A DNA stretch of 6,368 bases from CAWEHT01 sp963808455 (GTDB lineage Bacteria; Chloroflexota; Anaerolineae; CG2-30-64-16): contig CAWEHT010000254.1 in NCBI GenBank assembly GCA_963808455.1, positions 1 to 6,368 on the forward strand. Reading direction: 5' to 3'. The position numbers and the translations under genes were made by a program. Below the pieces are notes generated by a model that was given only the letters and a program-made list of their open reading frames with translations, had not been told where the DNA came from and searched no databases. Shown piece after piece: positions 1 to 5,375 of the stretch (the first letter of the stretch is position 1; each line of letters starts with the position of its first letter).

Positions 1-115
1 ATTGCCCTGCGACAGCAGCTGTGACCGCAGGCACGAATCTCGCCGGTGCCCGGTGGACGCGTGCCGCGGTGCTGAGGTTTGTCGTGTGAAGCGCCATGCG
101 CCCACCGCCAGGCGT
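1..115. other. Left edge, no supportable gene
   Basis: I see no recognisable gene here. One + frame would end at a TGA at 22-24 with only seven codons visible, so the tail of an upstream gene is possible but cannot be supported. The other frames give arginine- and cysteine-rich sequence without family resemblance. The stretch acts at least as upstream DNA for the higBA promoter that follows. Confidence 0.4.
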
Positions 116-144
116 TTGACGCCCATGCGAGGGTGCTGTACAAT
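116..144 (+). promoter_or_regulatory. higBA promoter (TTGACG-17-TACAAT)
   Basis: A sigma70-type promoter with -35 TTGACG at 116-121, a 17-bp spacer, and -10 TACAAT at 139-144. Each hexamer matches the consensus at five of six positions. The expected start point, six or seven bases past the -10 box, falls at about 151, the first base of the toxin's GTG start codon. TGTACA at 137-142, overlapping the -10 box, is a short palindrome and could be part of an autoregulatory HigA site, but that is only a guess. Confidence 0.7.
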
Positions 145-150
145 TACTCG

Positions 151-444
151 GTGATTCGCTCGTTTGCCGGCGCCGATACGGAGAGGATCTTTCATCGGGA
201 GCATGTCAAGCGGTGCTCCCCGGAACTGCAACGGCGGGCGCTGCGGAGCTTGGGCTTGCTTCATGCCGCCAGTGCCTTGGACGACCTTTCTAGCCCACCG
301 GGAAACCGTCTGGAATCGCTTCACGGCCAGCGCGCGGGTCAACACAGCATCCGCATCAACGAACAGTGGCGCGTTTGCTTCGTTTGGCGTGATGGCAATG
401 CCTACGAGGTCGAGATTGTTGACTACCATGACGAGAAGAGGTGA
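151..444 (+). CDS. higB: HigB-type toxin (RelE superfamily mRNA interferase)
   Basis: Toxin of a host-inhibition-of-growth module. HigB proteins are ribosome-dependent mRNA endonucleases neutralised by the antitoxin HigA. The 97-residue product starts VIRSFAG and contains the family's block with PPGNRLE, the GQHSIRINEQWRVCF segment and the C-terminal VEIVDYH, all hallmarks of the HigB/killer-protein branch. The length is normal for the family. I chose the GTG at 151 because homologues begin M-I-R/K-S-F and because the preceding promoter would start transcription at this base. An in-frame TTG at 79 would add 24 residues without homology and lies upstream of the promoter. No Shine-Dalgarno sequence sits at the usual distance, so translation is probably leaderless. 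The gene is followed after four bases by the antitoxin gene, the reverse of the common antitoxin-first order but normal for higBA. Confidence 0.9.
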   Translation: MIRSFAGADTERIFHREHVKRCSPELQRRALRSLGLLHAASALDDLSSPPGNRLESLHGQRAGQHSIRINEQWRVCFVWRDGNAYEVEIVDYHDEKR

Positions 445-448
445 AGCG

Positions 449-763
449 ATGAGTGACGAGAAAATGCCCCCAGTTCATCCCGGGGAAATCCTGTTAGAAG
501 AATACCTCAAGCCCATGGGGCTGAGCCAGCATCGATTGGCGCTGTGCCTGGGCGTTGACCCGCGTCGTGTCAACGAGATCGTGCAGGGCAAACGTTCTGT
601 CACCGCTGATACGGCCCTACGTCTGGCCCGCTTTTTCGGAACCTCTGCCCAGATGTGGCTGAACTTGCAGACCTGGTATGACCTGGAAGCGGCGCAGGAG
701 GCACTGGGCGCCCGGATCGAGCAGGAGGTCAGACCGCACTGTCCGGAACCAGCCGCAGCCTGA
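449..763 (+). CDS. higA: HigA-type antitoxin (XRE-family HTH)
   Basis: Antitoxin and probable autorepressor of the higBA operon. The 104-residue protein begins near PPVHPGEILLEEYLKPMGLS, the typical HigA opening, followed by a helix-turn-helix at about residues 24-60 (LSQHRLALCLGVDPRRVNEIVQ region) and the diagnostic GKRSVTADTALRLARFFGTS and MWLNLQ.WYDLE segments. The tail is alanine- and proline-containing and unremarkable. The ATG at 449 is preceded by AAGAGG at 436-441, seven bases away and overlapping the end of the toxin gene, so the two genes are translationally coupled. HigA proteins bind the toxin and repress their own promoter. A dyad clear enough to name the operator is not visible. 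The family assignment is secure and activity is inferred. Confidence 0.92.
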   Translation: MSDEKMPPVHPGEILLEEYLKPMGLSQHRLALCLGVDPRRVNEIVQGKRSVTADTALRLARFFGTSAQMWLNLQTWYDLEAAQEALGARIEQEVRPHCPEPAAA

Positions 764-822
764 CCCGAGTGAGGACGGATGGCGCGGACGAACCTTCAGG
801 CTGCGATAGGGGCAATCCGACG

Positions 823-856
823 GTGCGGGCCGCTGCCTGACCGCAGGGGCCCGCAC
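823..856 (+). terminator. Hairpin, possible terminator of higBA
   Basis: GTGCGGGCC (823-831) pairs perfectly with GGCCCGCAC (848-856), and inside it CTGC (833-836) pairs with GCAG (843-846) around a six-base loop. The only interruption is a G:G mismatch. The run TGTTTT begins five bases after the stem, which is a weak U-tract. The hairpin lies 59 bases past the higA stop and between two converging genes, so a termination role is plausible on the + strand. On the minus strand no T-run follows it. The rest of 764-954 shows nothing else I can support. Confidence 0.45.
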
Positions 857-954
857 ACGCTGTTTTGGCGGCCGGCCGTCGCTACTTCGCACGCGCAGCG
901 CTCCACGAACCCCAGCCGGTTGACCTGGCCTTTCGTTTGCCCTTCGCCCCTCAT

Positions 955-1662
955 TTACTCCTCGATTGCGCCTCCCAGCGTCTGCAGATGCCTGCGGAAC
1001 GAGTACTCGGGATCGGCGGCCCGTCTGGCAAGGTAATCATCGAAGCGCAGTTGCACCCGCAGGTTTCTGCCCGCCCGGATGGCAGCGGCCTGTTCCCGCT
1101 CTTTCTCCCAGATAGCGCGAGCTGCGCGCAGAACGTCCTCGGCTCGCGCAAGCGGCACGAACAAGACGCCATCCAGGTCTGCAAAGCCTACGTCTGCCCG
1201 ATCAGCGACCTCGCCTCCCACGCGCGTTGAGACAAGCGCCTCCGGTTCGGCCGGATCCAGGCGCCGGGGACCCGCCGGACAGGTACCATAGCTGAACACA
1301 GGCAACCCGATCTGGACCAGCTCTGCGCTGTCCCGGTGCGCCCCCCAGACGATGATGCCTGCGATCGCGCTGCTTTGTGCCTCGAGCACCGTCAGGTCCC
1401 CGATGCAGCCTTCATCCAGCCGGCCGCCGTTGTCGATGACGAGCAGGTCGCCCGGCTCTGCCGACCCAAATGCCTCCAGAAAGAGGTCCACGCTGCCGTA
1501 ATGCCGGACGGGCAGGACGCGCCCAGCCACGCGCGAGCCCGGCAGGACCGGCCGAATGCCACATGGCGCGATCCTGAGCGGCACGCCGAGCCGCACGCAA
1601 GCGTCGGCAACCAGGGCCGTAGAGAGGGCCGCGAAAGCATCGGTCAACTCTTGGTTGTGCAT
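955..1662 (-). CDS. RraA / HMG-aldolase family protein
   Basis: A 235-residue member of the RraA-like superfamily, which includes 4-hydroxy-4-methyl-2-oxoglutarate (HMG) / 4-carboxy-4-hydroxy-2-oxoadipate aldolases, oxaloacetate decarboxylases and the RNase E inhibitor RraA. Many were once misnamed demethylmenaquinone methyltransferases. Visible landmarks are the GDLLVIDNGGRLDEGCIGDLTVLEAQ core (about residues 71-96) and WGAHRDSAEL (106-115), in which R110-D111-x2-E114 matches the family's R-D-x2-E/D metal and substrate signature. Keeping this motif favours a divalent-metal-dependent aldolase/decarboxylase over an RNase E inhibitor. The ATG at 1662 follows AAAGGAG by seven bases. An upstream in-frame extension has no homology. 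The C-terminal third (an arginine-rich helix and RxxDPEYSFRRHL) is longer than in short RraA proteins. The substrate is unknown, and no neighbouring aromatic-degradation genes are visible to specify it. Confidence 0.85.
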   Translation of the reverse strand: MHNQELTDAFAALSTALVADACVRLGVPLRIAPCGIRPVLPGSRVAGRVLPVRHYGSVDLFLEAFGSAEPGDLLVIDNGGRLDEGCIGDLTVLEAQSSAIAGIIVWGAHRDSAELVQIGLPVFSYGTCPAGPRRLDPAEPEALVSTRVGGEVADRADVGFADLDGVLFVPLARAEDVLRAARAIWEKEREQAAAIRAGRNLRVQLRFDDYLARRAADPEYSFRRHLQTLGGAIEE

Positions 1663-1713
1663 AGCCTGGCTCCTTTCGTGATCACCGTCGCGTGAACGAT
1701 AACTGTGGGATAG

Positions 1714-1740
1714 GTGTTGCAGACGATGCCGATGCAACAC
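1714..1740. promoter_or_regulatory. Inverted repeat upstream of the RraA-like gene
   Basis: GTGTTGCA (1714-1721) and TGCAACAC (1733-1740) form a perfect 8-bp inverted repeat with an 11-bp spacer, centred about 65 bp upstream of the RraA-family start codon. The size and placement suit an operator for a dimeric regulator. I see no convincing -35/-10 pair for the gene, so its relation to the promoter is inferred. Confidence 0.4.
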
Positions 1741-1918
1741 ATACGCGCCCAGAAACGAGCGTCACTACTGAAGTCGGCCCAAGGGTGTGTTCGATCGTCC
1801 AAATTGCATGGTCGCGATCATCGCGGCGAAGGACCAACTGGCCCTGTCTTACGTGATCGCGTCGCCCTGAAGCGCGTGGTCGAAGATTTCGCTCGCCGCA
1901 TCCGGGCTCAATATAGGG
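1741..1918. other. Intergenic stretch without a recognised gene
   Basis: Together with 1663-1740 this gives about 256 bases between two minus-strand genes. Both strands hold only short open frames. A 20-codon + frame starting at the ATG at 1808 and ending at 1870 (reading MVAIIAAKDQLALSYVIASP) looks protein-like in composition and could be the tail of a decayed gene, but it matches nothing I recognise. No repeat, RNA gene or terminator is apparent. Confidence 0.3.
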
Positions 1919-2424
1919 TTACCTTGCTTGCCCGGCACGGCCGATCCATCGGCGGACCGAGCCGGCATAGGCCCGGTATTCGTCGCCGAACCTGGCGTTG
2001 AGGTACCTTTCTTCCGGCACGATCAGGACATAGTGGCAGGCCACGAGCCCCGGCAGGTAGAGCAACAGAGCCCAGGGGAGATCGACGGCCAGCGCCAACC
2101 CAACCAGGGCGCAGATCCCGCCAAGATAGATAGGGTTTCTCAGAGAGAGAAGACGCCGGTGGTAACGACCCTGCCGGTGGGAAGGCCCGGGTCGGTCGGC
2201 TGGCCGCTCCTTGCGAGCTCCCCCCGCGCAAGGACGACGAGGGCTGCGCCTGCGACGACCAGGGCGATTCCCGCCACGACGGATGCCGGCGTGACGAAGC
2301 CCCCGGGCAGCGAGACAGGGATCGCCAGTTGTAGGGCGACGGCGACAAGGAAGGGTATCCCAAAGACCACTTCGAAGGTTGCCCAGCGACTCTTATGAGC
2401 GGCTTCCGTGGGCATGGGGGGCAT
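1919..2424 (-). pseudogene. Frameshifted ICMT-like membrane methyltransferase
   Basis: A gene for a small integral membrane SAM-dependent methyltransferase of the isoprenylcysteine carboxyl methyltransferase / phospholipid methyltransferase type. The first part (from ATG 2424, after AAGGAGG with seven-base spacing) has hydrophobic segments FGIPFLVAVALQLAIPV and SVVAGIALVVAGAALVVLA and ends in VTTGVFSL at a TGA (2142-2140). The family continues there with SRNPIYLGG. This is present in another frame: RNPIYLGGICALVGLALAV, then HYVLIVPEERYL and FGDEYRAYAGSVRRWIG, the C-terminal signature, stopping at TAA 1921-1919. Adding one base in the TCTCTCTCTGAG stretch (for example a C giving TCG-AGA) would restore FSLSRNP and a protein of about 168 residues, a normal length. 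The rest of the gene is well preserved, so a recent mutation or a sequencing error is likely. The natural substrate is unknown. Confidence 0.85.
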
Positions 2425-2462
2425 TGGCTGGCCTCCTTTGCGGGGCAACGCCCGACATGAGG

Positions 2463-2491
2463 AGTGTACGGCCCCTTCAGAGTCCTGTCAA
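2463..2491 (-). promoter_or_regulatory. Promoter of the methyltransferase gene (TTGACA-17-TACACT)
   Basis: Read on the minus strand, a perfect -35 TTGACA (2491-2486) is followed after 17 bp by TACACT (2468-2463). Transcription would start near 2456, giving a leader of about 30 bases that contains the AAGGAGG ribosome binding site. The quality of this promoter suggests that the frameshift downstream is recent or an artefact. Confidence 0.7.
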
Positions 2492-2521
2492 GCAACATCA
2501 CGGCGGCGCGGCCGGCCTGAA

Positions 2522-2540
2522 CCCGGCGGCACGCGCCGGG
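2522..2540. repeat. Short GC-rich dyad between divergent promoters
   Basis: CCCGGCG (2522-2528) and CGCCGGG (2534-2540) form a perfect 7-bp inverted repeat around a five-base loop. Further along, GTGCCGGCAC (2556-2565) is a 10-bp palindrome, 21 bp before the vapBC -35 box. Either could be a protein-binding site in this divergent promoter region, but palindromes are common in DNA this rich in GC. No gene is visible between 2492 and 2586. Confidence 0.3.
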
Positions 2541-2586
2541 CCCAAGGGCGCCAGAGTGCCGGCACAAGAATCTCGGGGGACAGACA

Positions 2587-2615
2587 TTGACAGGCAGATA
2601 GGCATGATATACACT
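2587..2615 (+). promoter_or_regulatory. vapBC promoter (TTGACA-17-TACACT)
   Basis: A perfect -35 TTGACA (2587-2592), a 17-bp spacer and -10 TACACT (2610-2615). The hexamers and spacing are the same as in the divergent methyltransferase promoter. An 8-bp direct repeat, ATGATATA at 2604-2611 and 2617-2624, overlaps the -10 box and start point with a 13-bp period. It could be part of the VapBC autoregulatory site. GGAGG at 2632-2636, five bases before the ATG, is the ribosome binding site. Confidence 0.7.
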
Positions 2616-2641
2616 GATGATATAGATCGACGGAGGCTACC

Positions 2642-2875
2642 ATGGATCGAGCGAAGTTGTTTCAAAACGGCAGGAGCCAGGCCGTTCGCCTCCCCAAAGA
2701 GTTCAGGCTGCCGGGCACCGAGGTGTACGTCAAGCGGGTAGGCAACGCCGTGGTGCTGATCCCGGTCGAGCGTTCGTGGGACACGCTCTTTGACAGCCTG
2801 GGCAAATTCTCCGACGACTTCATGGTAGAGAGGGCTCAGCCGGCGATGCAGGATCGCCCGGAGTTGTTGGACTGA
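2642..2875 (+). CDS. vapB: VapB-type antitoxin (AbrB/SpoVT swapped-hairpin)
   Basis: Antitoxin of a VapBC module. The 77-residue product has the classical N-terminal DNA-binding swapped-hairpin domain, AKLFQNGRSQAVRLPKEFRL followed by PGTEVYVKRVGNAVVLIP (about residues 4-42). Its C-terminal toxin-binding region includes SWDTLFDSLGKFSDDFM, as in VapB/VagC proteins of enterobacterial plasmids and many chromosomes. It should neutralise the VapC nuclease and, with it, repress the operon promoter. The ATG at 2642 follows GGAGG by five bases, and the predicted transcript leader is only about 20 bases. The stop codon shares its last base with the toxin's start codon (TGATG), giving tight translational coupling. 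Confidence 0.94.
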   Translation: MDRAKLFQNGRSQAVRLPKEFRLPGTEVYVKRVGNAVVLIPVERSWDTLFDSLGKFSDDFMVERAQPAMQDRPELLD

Positions 2876-3282
2876 TGAAGTATCTGCTCGACACGAACAC
2901 CTGCATCTATCTCATCAGGCAGTCGTCGTCCGCGGTGCGACGGCGGCTCGAGGCTCACCCCATCGAAGACGTCGCGATCTCGGCGATCACCCTGGGCGAG
3001 CTGCAATACGGCGTCGCGAGGAGCCGTGCGCCGGAGACGAACCAGGCTGCCCTGGACCAGTTTCTGGTGCCGTTGACGGTGCTGCCGTTCGACGCTCGGG
3101 CCGCGGCCATTTTCGGCTCGATCAGGGCCGCGCTGGAGGGCCAGGGCCGGACCATTGGCCCCTACGACCTGCTGATCGCGGCTTGCGCCCTGTCCACTGA
3201 AACGACGGTCGTCACGAATAACCTCCGCGAGTTCGCGCGCGTGCCCGGGCTGCTCGTCGAGGACTGGACGGCGCCGGGGTGA
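2875..3282 (+). CDS. vapC: VapC-type toxin (PIN-domain ribonuclease)
   Basis: A 135-residue PIN-domain endoribonuclease, the toxin of the module. VapC enzymes of this branch usually cut specific RNAs, in studied cases initiator tRNA, using Mg2+ or Mn2+. The acidic pocket is visible: D6 in LLDTNTCIYLI, E42 in GELQYGV, D98 in IGPYDLLIAA, and the TNNLREFARVPGLLVEDW end (residues 114-131) typical of the VagD/MvpT-like group. Family members commonly have histidine after IAA where this protein has C104, a minor change outside the catalytic acidic set. The length is normal and the protein appears intact. The start overlaps the vapB stop by one base. The RNA target cannot be told from the sequence. 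Confidence 0.94.
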   Translation: MKYLLDTNTCIYLIRQSSSAVRRRLEAHPIEDVAISAITLGELQYGVARSRAPETNQAALDQFLVPLTVLPFDARAAAIFGSIRAALEGQGRTIGPYDLLIAACALSTETTVVTNNLREFARVPGLLVEDWTAPG

Positions 3283-3366
3283 GGCCCCATCCGCGGTTGT
3301 GCTCGCTCCCGCCGGCGGGGTACCCGTCTTGTTCGCGGCCATCGATCAGGCGCACCCCGGGAAGGG

Positions 3367-3421
3367 GTCGTTTGCCGACCCGGAACCCACACGCTATAAT
3401 CTGCACCGGGTCGCAAACGAC
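3367..3421. promoter_or_regulatory. Inverted-repeat operator surrounding the operon's -10 box
   Basis: GTCGTTTGCCGACCCGG (3367-3383) is repeated in inverted orientation as CCGGGTCGCAAACGAC (3406-3421), with one base missing in the second copy. Each arm is itself a small dyad, GTCG-N5-CGAC and GTCG-N4-CGAC. The left arm covers the -35 box and the right arm covers the expected transcription start, while the -10 box lies between them. This is the arrangement expected for a repressor that binds two sites. The regulator is not encoded next to it in the window. Confidence 0.6.
3372..3400 (+). promoter_or_regulatory. Promoter of the VOC / dehydratase operon (TTGCCG-17-TATAAT)
   Basis: A perfect -10 TATAAT at 3395-3400 lies 17 bp from TTGCCG at 3372-3377, whose first three bases match the -35 consensus. 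The start would be near 3407, leaving a leader of about 70 bases. Within the leader, GACGC (3419-3423) can pair with GCGTC (3441-3445), and CGCGGAAGG occurs twice (3421-3429 and 3445-3453). The ribosome binding site AAAGGAG is at 3464-3470. A weak -35 beside a perfect -10 suits a regulated promoter. Confidence 0.68.
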
Positions 3422-3477
3422 GCGGAAGGCGAGTTCTCCTGCGTCGCGGAAGGTGGCCCAAAGAAAGGAGTCGGGAC

Positions 3478-3894
3478 ATGGCAGAGACGACAGGGATGGA
3501 GCCGAGAATCAGCCTGGTAACCCTGGGGGTAGCCGATCTGCAGGCGGCCACGAAGTTCTATCAAGACGGATTGGGTCTGCCTCTGGACGACAGCTTTGCC
3601 GGCGTTTCTTTCTTTCGGCTGCACGGGACCTGGCTGTCACTGTATCCCCGCTCAGAACTGGCCAGAGACGCCAGGACGAGCCCGGAAGGTTCGGGGTTTG
3701 CCGGGTTCACGCTGGCACACAATGTCAGGACGAGGGAAGAGGTGGACCGCCTGCTCAGAACAGCCGAGCAAGCCGGGGCGAAAATCGTCAAGCCGGCCGA
3801 GGATGCGGATTGGGGTGGCTATTCAGGCTATTTCGCCGACCTGGACGGATATTTGTGGGAGGTTGCCTGGAATCCGCATTTCTGGATTGAATAA
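3478..3894 (+). CDS. VOC-superfamily (glyoxalase-fold) protein
   Basis: A 138-residue single-module protein of the vicinal oxygen chelate superfamily (glyoxalase I, bleomycin-resistance and dioxygenase fold). The first beta-alpha unit reads PRISLVTLGVADLQAATKFY followed by a GLGLPL turn. The second half carries WGGYSGYFADLDGYLWEVAWNPHF, the family's usual end, with E128 at the position that often binds the metal. No histidine is obvious at the usual first ligand position, so metal-dependent activity is uncertain and the protein may bind a ligand instead. The ATG at 3478 follows AAAGGAG with seven-base spacing. It is the first gene of the operon, 23 bases before the dehydratase gene. In that company an epimerase, isomerase or CoA-ester/aldehyde-handling role is possible, but the sequence is closer to uncharacterised VOC proteins than to methylmalonyl-CoA epimerase. 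Confidence 0.85.
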   Translation: MAETTGMEPRISLVTLGVADLQAATKFYQDGLGLPLDDSFAGVSFFRLHGTWLSLYPRSELARDARTSPEGSGFAGFTLAHNVRTREEVDRLLRTAEQAGAKIVKPAEDADWGGYSGYFADLDGYLWEVAWNPHFWIE

Positions 3895-3917
3895 AATCGA
3901 AGGGAAGGACATCGCCG

Positions 3918-5366
3918 ATGAAGAACGAGCAGGAGTACGTCGAAAGCCTCCGCGGGCGCAAGATGGAGGTGTACTACCTGGGCGAACGTGTGGCCGACCC
4001 GCTGGAGCACCCCGCCTTTCGCCCCCACGTCAACGCAGCGGCGCTGACCTACGCCCACCATCCCGGCTCGACGGGGCAAGATGACCTGGCGACGGCCCGC
4101 TCACACCTGACCGGCCTGCCCATCAACCGCTTTACGCACATCCATCAGAGCGCCGACGACCTGGTGAAGAAGGTCAAGCTCCTGCGCGCCATCGGCCAGC
4201 ACACCGGCTCATGCTTCCAGCGCTGCGTCGGGCTGGACGCCATGAACGCGCTCTACGTCACTACATTCGACATGGACGCGCGCCTGGGCACGCCGTACCA
4301 CGGCCGGCTGCTGGAATTCCTCAAATACGTCCAGGCGGAAGATCTGATGTGCGCCGGTGCCATGACGGACCCGAAAGGTGACCGCAGCCTAGCGCCGGGC
4401 GAGCAGCCCGACCCCGACCAGTTCCTGCACGTGGTCGAGCGGCGGGCGGGCGGCATCGTCGTGCGCGGCGCCAAGCTGCACCAGACGGGCGCCGTCAACT
4501 CGCACGAGATCATCGCCATGCCGACCACAGGCCTCCGGCCCGGCGAAAGCGACTACGCCGTAGCTTTCGCGATCCCGGCCGACACCCCGGGCCTGCTCTA
4601 CGTCTTCGGCCGGCAGACCAACGACACGCGCAAAGAGGAAGGCTGCATCGACCAGGGCAACGTGGGCTACGGCATCGTGGGAGGCGAAGCGCTGGTCGTG
4701 TTCGAAGACGTGTTCGTGCCCTGGGAGCGCGTGTTCATGTGCGGCGAGCATCAGTTCGCCGGGCCGCTCGTGGAGACATTCGCCTCGTACCATCGCCAGA
4801 ACTACGGCGGCTGCAAGGCGGGAGTGGCAGACGTCCTCATCGGCGCCGCGGCGCTGATAGCCGACTACCACGGCGTCGCCAAAGCCTCTCACATCCGCGA
4901 CAAGCTGACGGAGATGGTGCAGCTGACAGAGACCCTCTACTGCTGCTCCATCGCCTGCTCGGCGCAGGGCCAGCCCACCGCCTCAGGGGCCTGGTTCGTT
5001 CACCCGCTGCTGGCCAACGTGACCAAGCTCAACGTGACGCGCAACATCTACGAGGTAGCCCGCCTGGCGCAGGACATCGCCGGGGGCCTGCTGGCGACCC
5101 TGCCGTCGGAAAAGGACCTCCGCAACGAGCGCGTGGGGCCCTACATCGAGAAATATTTCGCAGCCCGCCAGGGCGTGCCGACCGAAGCGCGCCTGCGGGC
5201 GGCGCGCCTCATCGAGAACATGTCGGGGGGCACGGCGCTCGTGGAGTCGATGCACGGCGCCGGCTCGCCCCAGGCGCAGAAGATCATGCTCCAGCGGCAG
5301 GCCGACCTCCCGCAGAAAATCCGATGGGCCATGCGCCTGGCCGGCATTACAGGGAATGGGGAATAG
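3918..5366 (+). CDS. 4-hydroxybutyryl-CoA dehydratase-like [4Fe-4S]/FAD enzyme
   Basis: A 482-residue member of the 4-hydroxybutyryl-CoA dehydratase / vinylacetyl-CoA delta-isomerase family (AbfD), related in fold to HpaB flavin hydroxylases and acyl-CoA dehydrogenases. AbfD removes water from 4-hydroxybutyryl-CoA through a ketyl-radical mechanism, giving crotonyl-CoA, in GABA fermentation and archaeal 4-hydroxybutyrate cycles. All four cluster ligands known from the clostridial enzyme are present at the same numbering: C99 and C103 in SCFQRC, H292 and C299 in YHRQNYGGC. Also present are Q101, T190, E257, Y296 and K300, and E443 in VESMHGAGSPQ, corresponding to the clostridial E455. MTDPKGDRS (149-157) is the flavin-contact segment. 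HpaB hydroxylases lack the cluster ligands, so a hydroxylase is unlikely. The length is about normal. Start ATG 3918 follows a GGGAAGGA-like site. The true substrate may differ from 4-hydroxybutyryl-CoA. Confidence 0.88.
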   Translation: MKNEQEYVESLRGRKMEVYYLGERVADPLEHPAFRPHVNAAALTYAHHPGSTGQDDLATARSHLTGLPINRFTHIHQSADDLVKKVKLLRAIGQHTGSCFQRCVGLDAMNALYVTTFDMDARLGTPYHGRLLEFLKYVQAEDLMCAGAMTDPKGDRSLAPGEQPDPDQFLHVVERRAGGIVVRGAKLHQTGAVNSHEIIAMPTTGLRPGESDYAVAFAIPADTPGLLYVFGRQTNDTRKEEGCIDQGNVGYGIVGGEALVVFEDVFVPWERVFMCGEHQFAGPLVETFASYHRQNYGGCKAGVADVLIGAAALIADYHGVAKASHIRDKLTEMVQLTETLYCCSIACSAQGQPTASGAWFVHPLLANVTKLNVTRNIYEVARLAQDIAGGLLATLPSEKDLRNERVGPYIEKYFAARQGVPTEARLRAARLIENMSGGTALVESMHGAGSPQAQKIMLQRQADLPQKIRWAMRLAGITGNGE

Positions 5367-5375
5367 GGAGTAAAG

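Noticed and set aside
79..150. Upstream TTG start that would lengthen the HigB toxin by 24 residues
   Set aside because: The added residues have no family resemblance, and the best promoter (116-144) lies inside them. The GTG at 151 matches the family N-terminus.
796..954. Minus-strand open frame starting just after the RraA-family stop codon
   Set aside because: About 52 residues of Arg/Gly/Cys-rich sequence covering the hairpin. No ribosome binding site of note and no recognisable domain.
1663..1740. In-frame N-terminal extension of the RraA-like protein
   Set aside because: A well-spaced AAAGGAG precedes the ATG at 1662, and the extension is His/Arg/Ser-rich without homology.
1714..2001. 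Plus-strand frame of 95 codons opposite the methyltransferase end
   Set aside because: Arg-rich, no ribosome binding site, no family resemblance, and it overlaps conserved coding sequence on the other strand.
1908..2567. Long minus-strand frame across the methyltransferase region
   Set aside because: It is an out-of-frame reading of the frameshifted methyltransferase. Its Pro/Ser/Arg-rich sequence shows no family features, while the other two frames carry the conserved motifs.
3308..3324. CCCGCCGGCGGG and GGGTACCC palindromes as a vapC terminator
   Set aside because: They are loop-less palindromes in GC-rich DNA, and no T-run follows.
3918..5366. Annotation as a 4-hydroxyphenylacetate 3-monooxygenase (HpaB)
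   Set aside because: Same fold family, but the four [4Fe-4S] ligands and the YHRQNYGGCK segment belong to the dehydratase branch.
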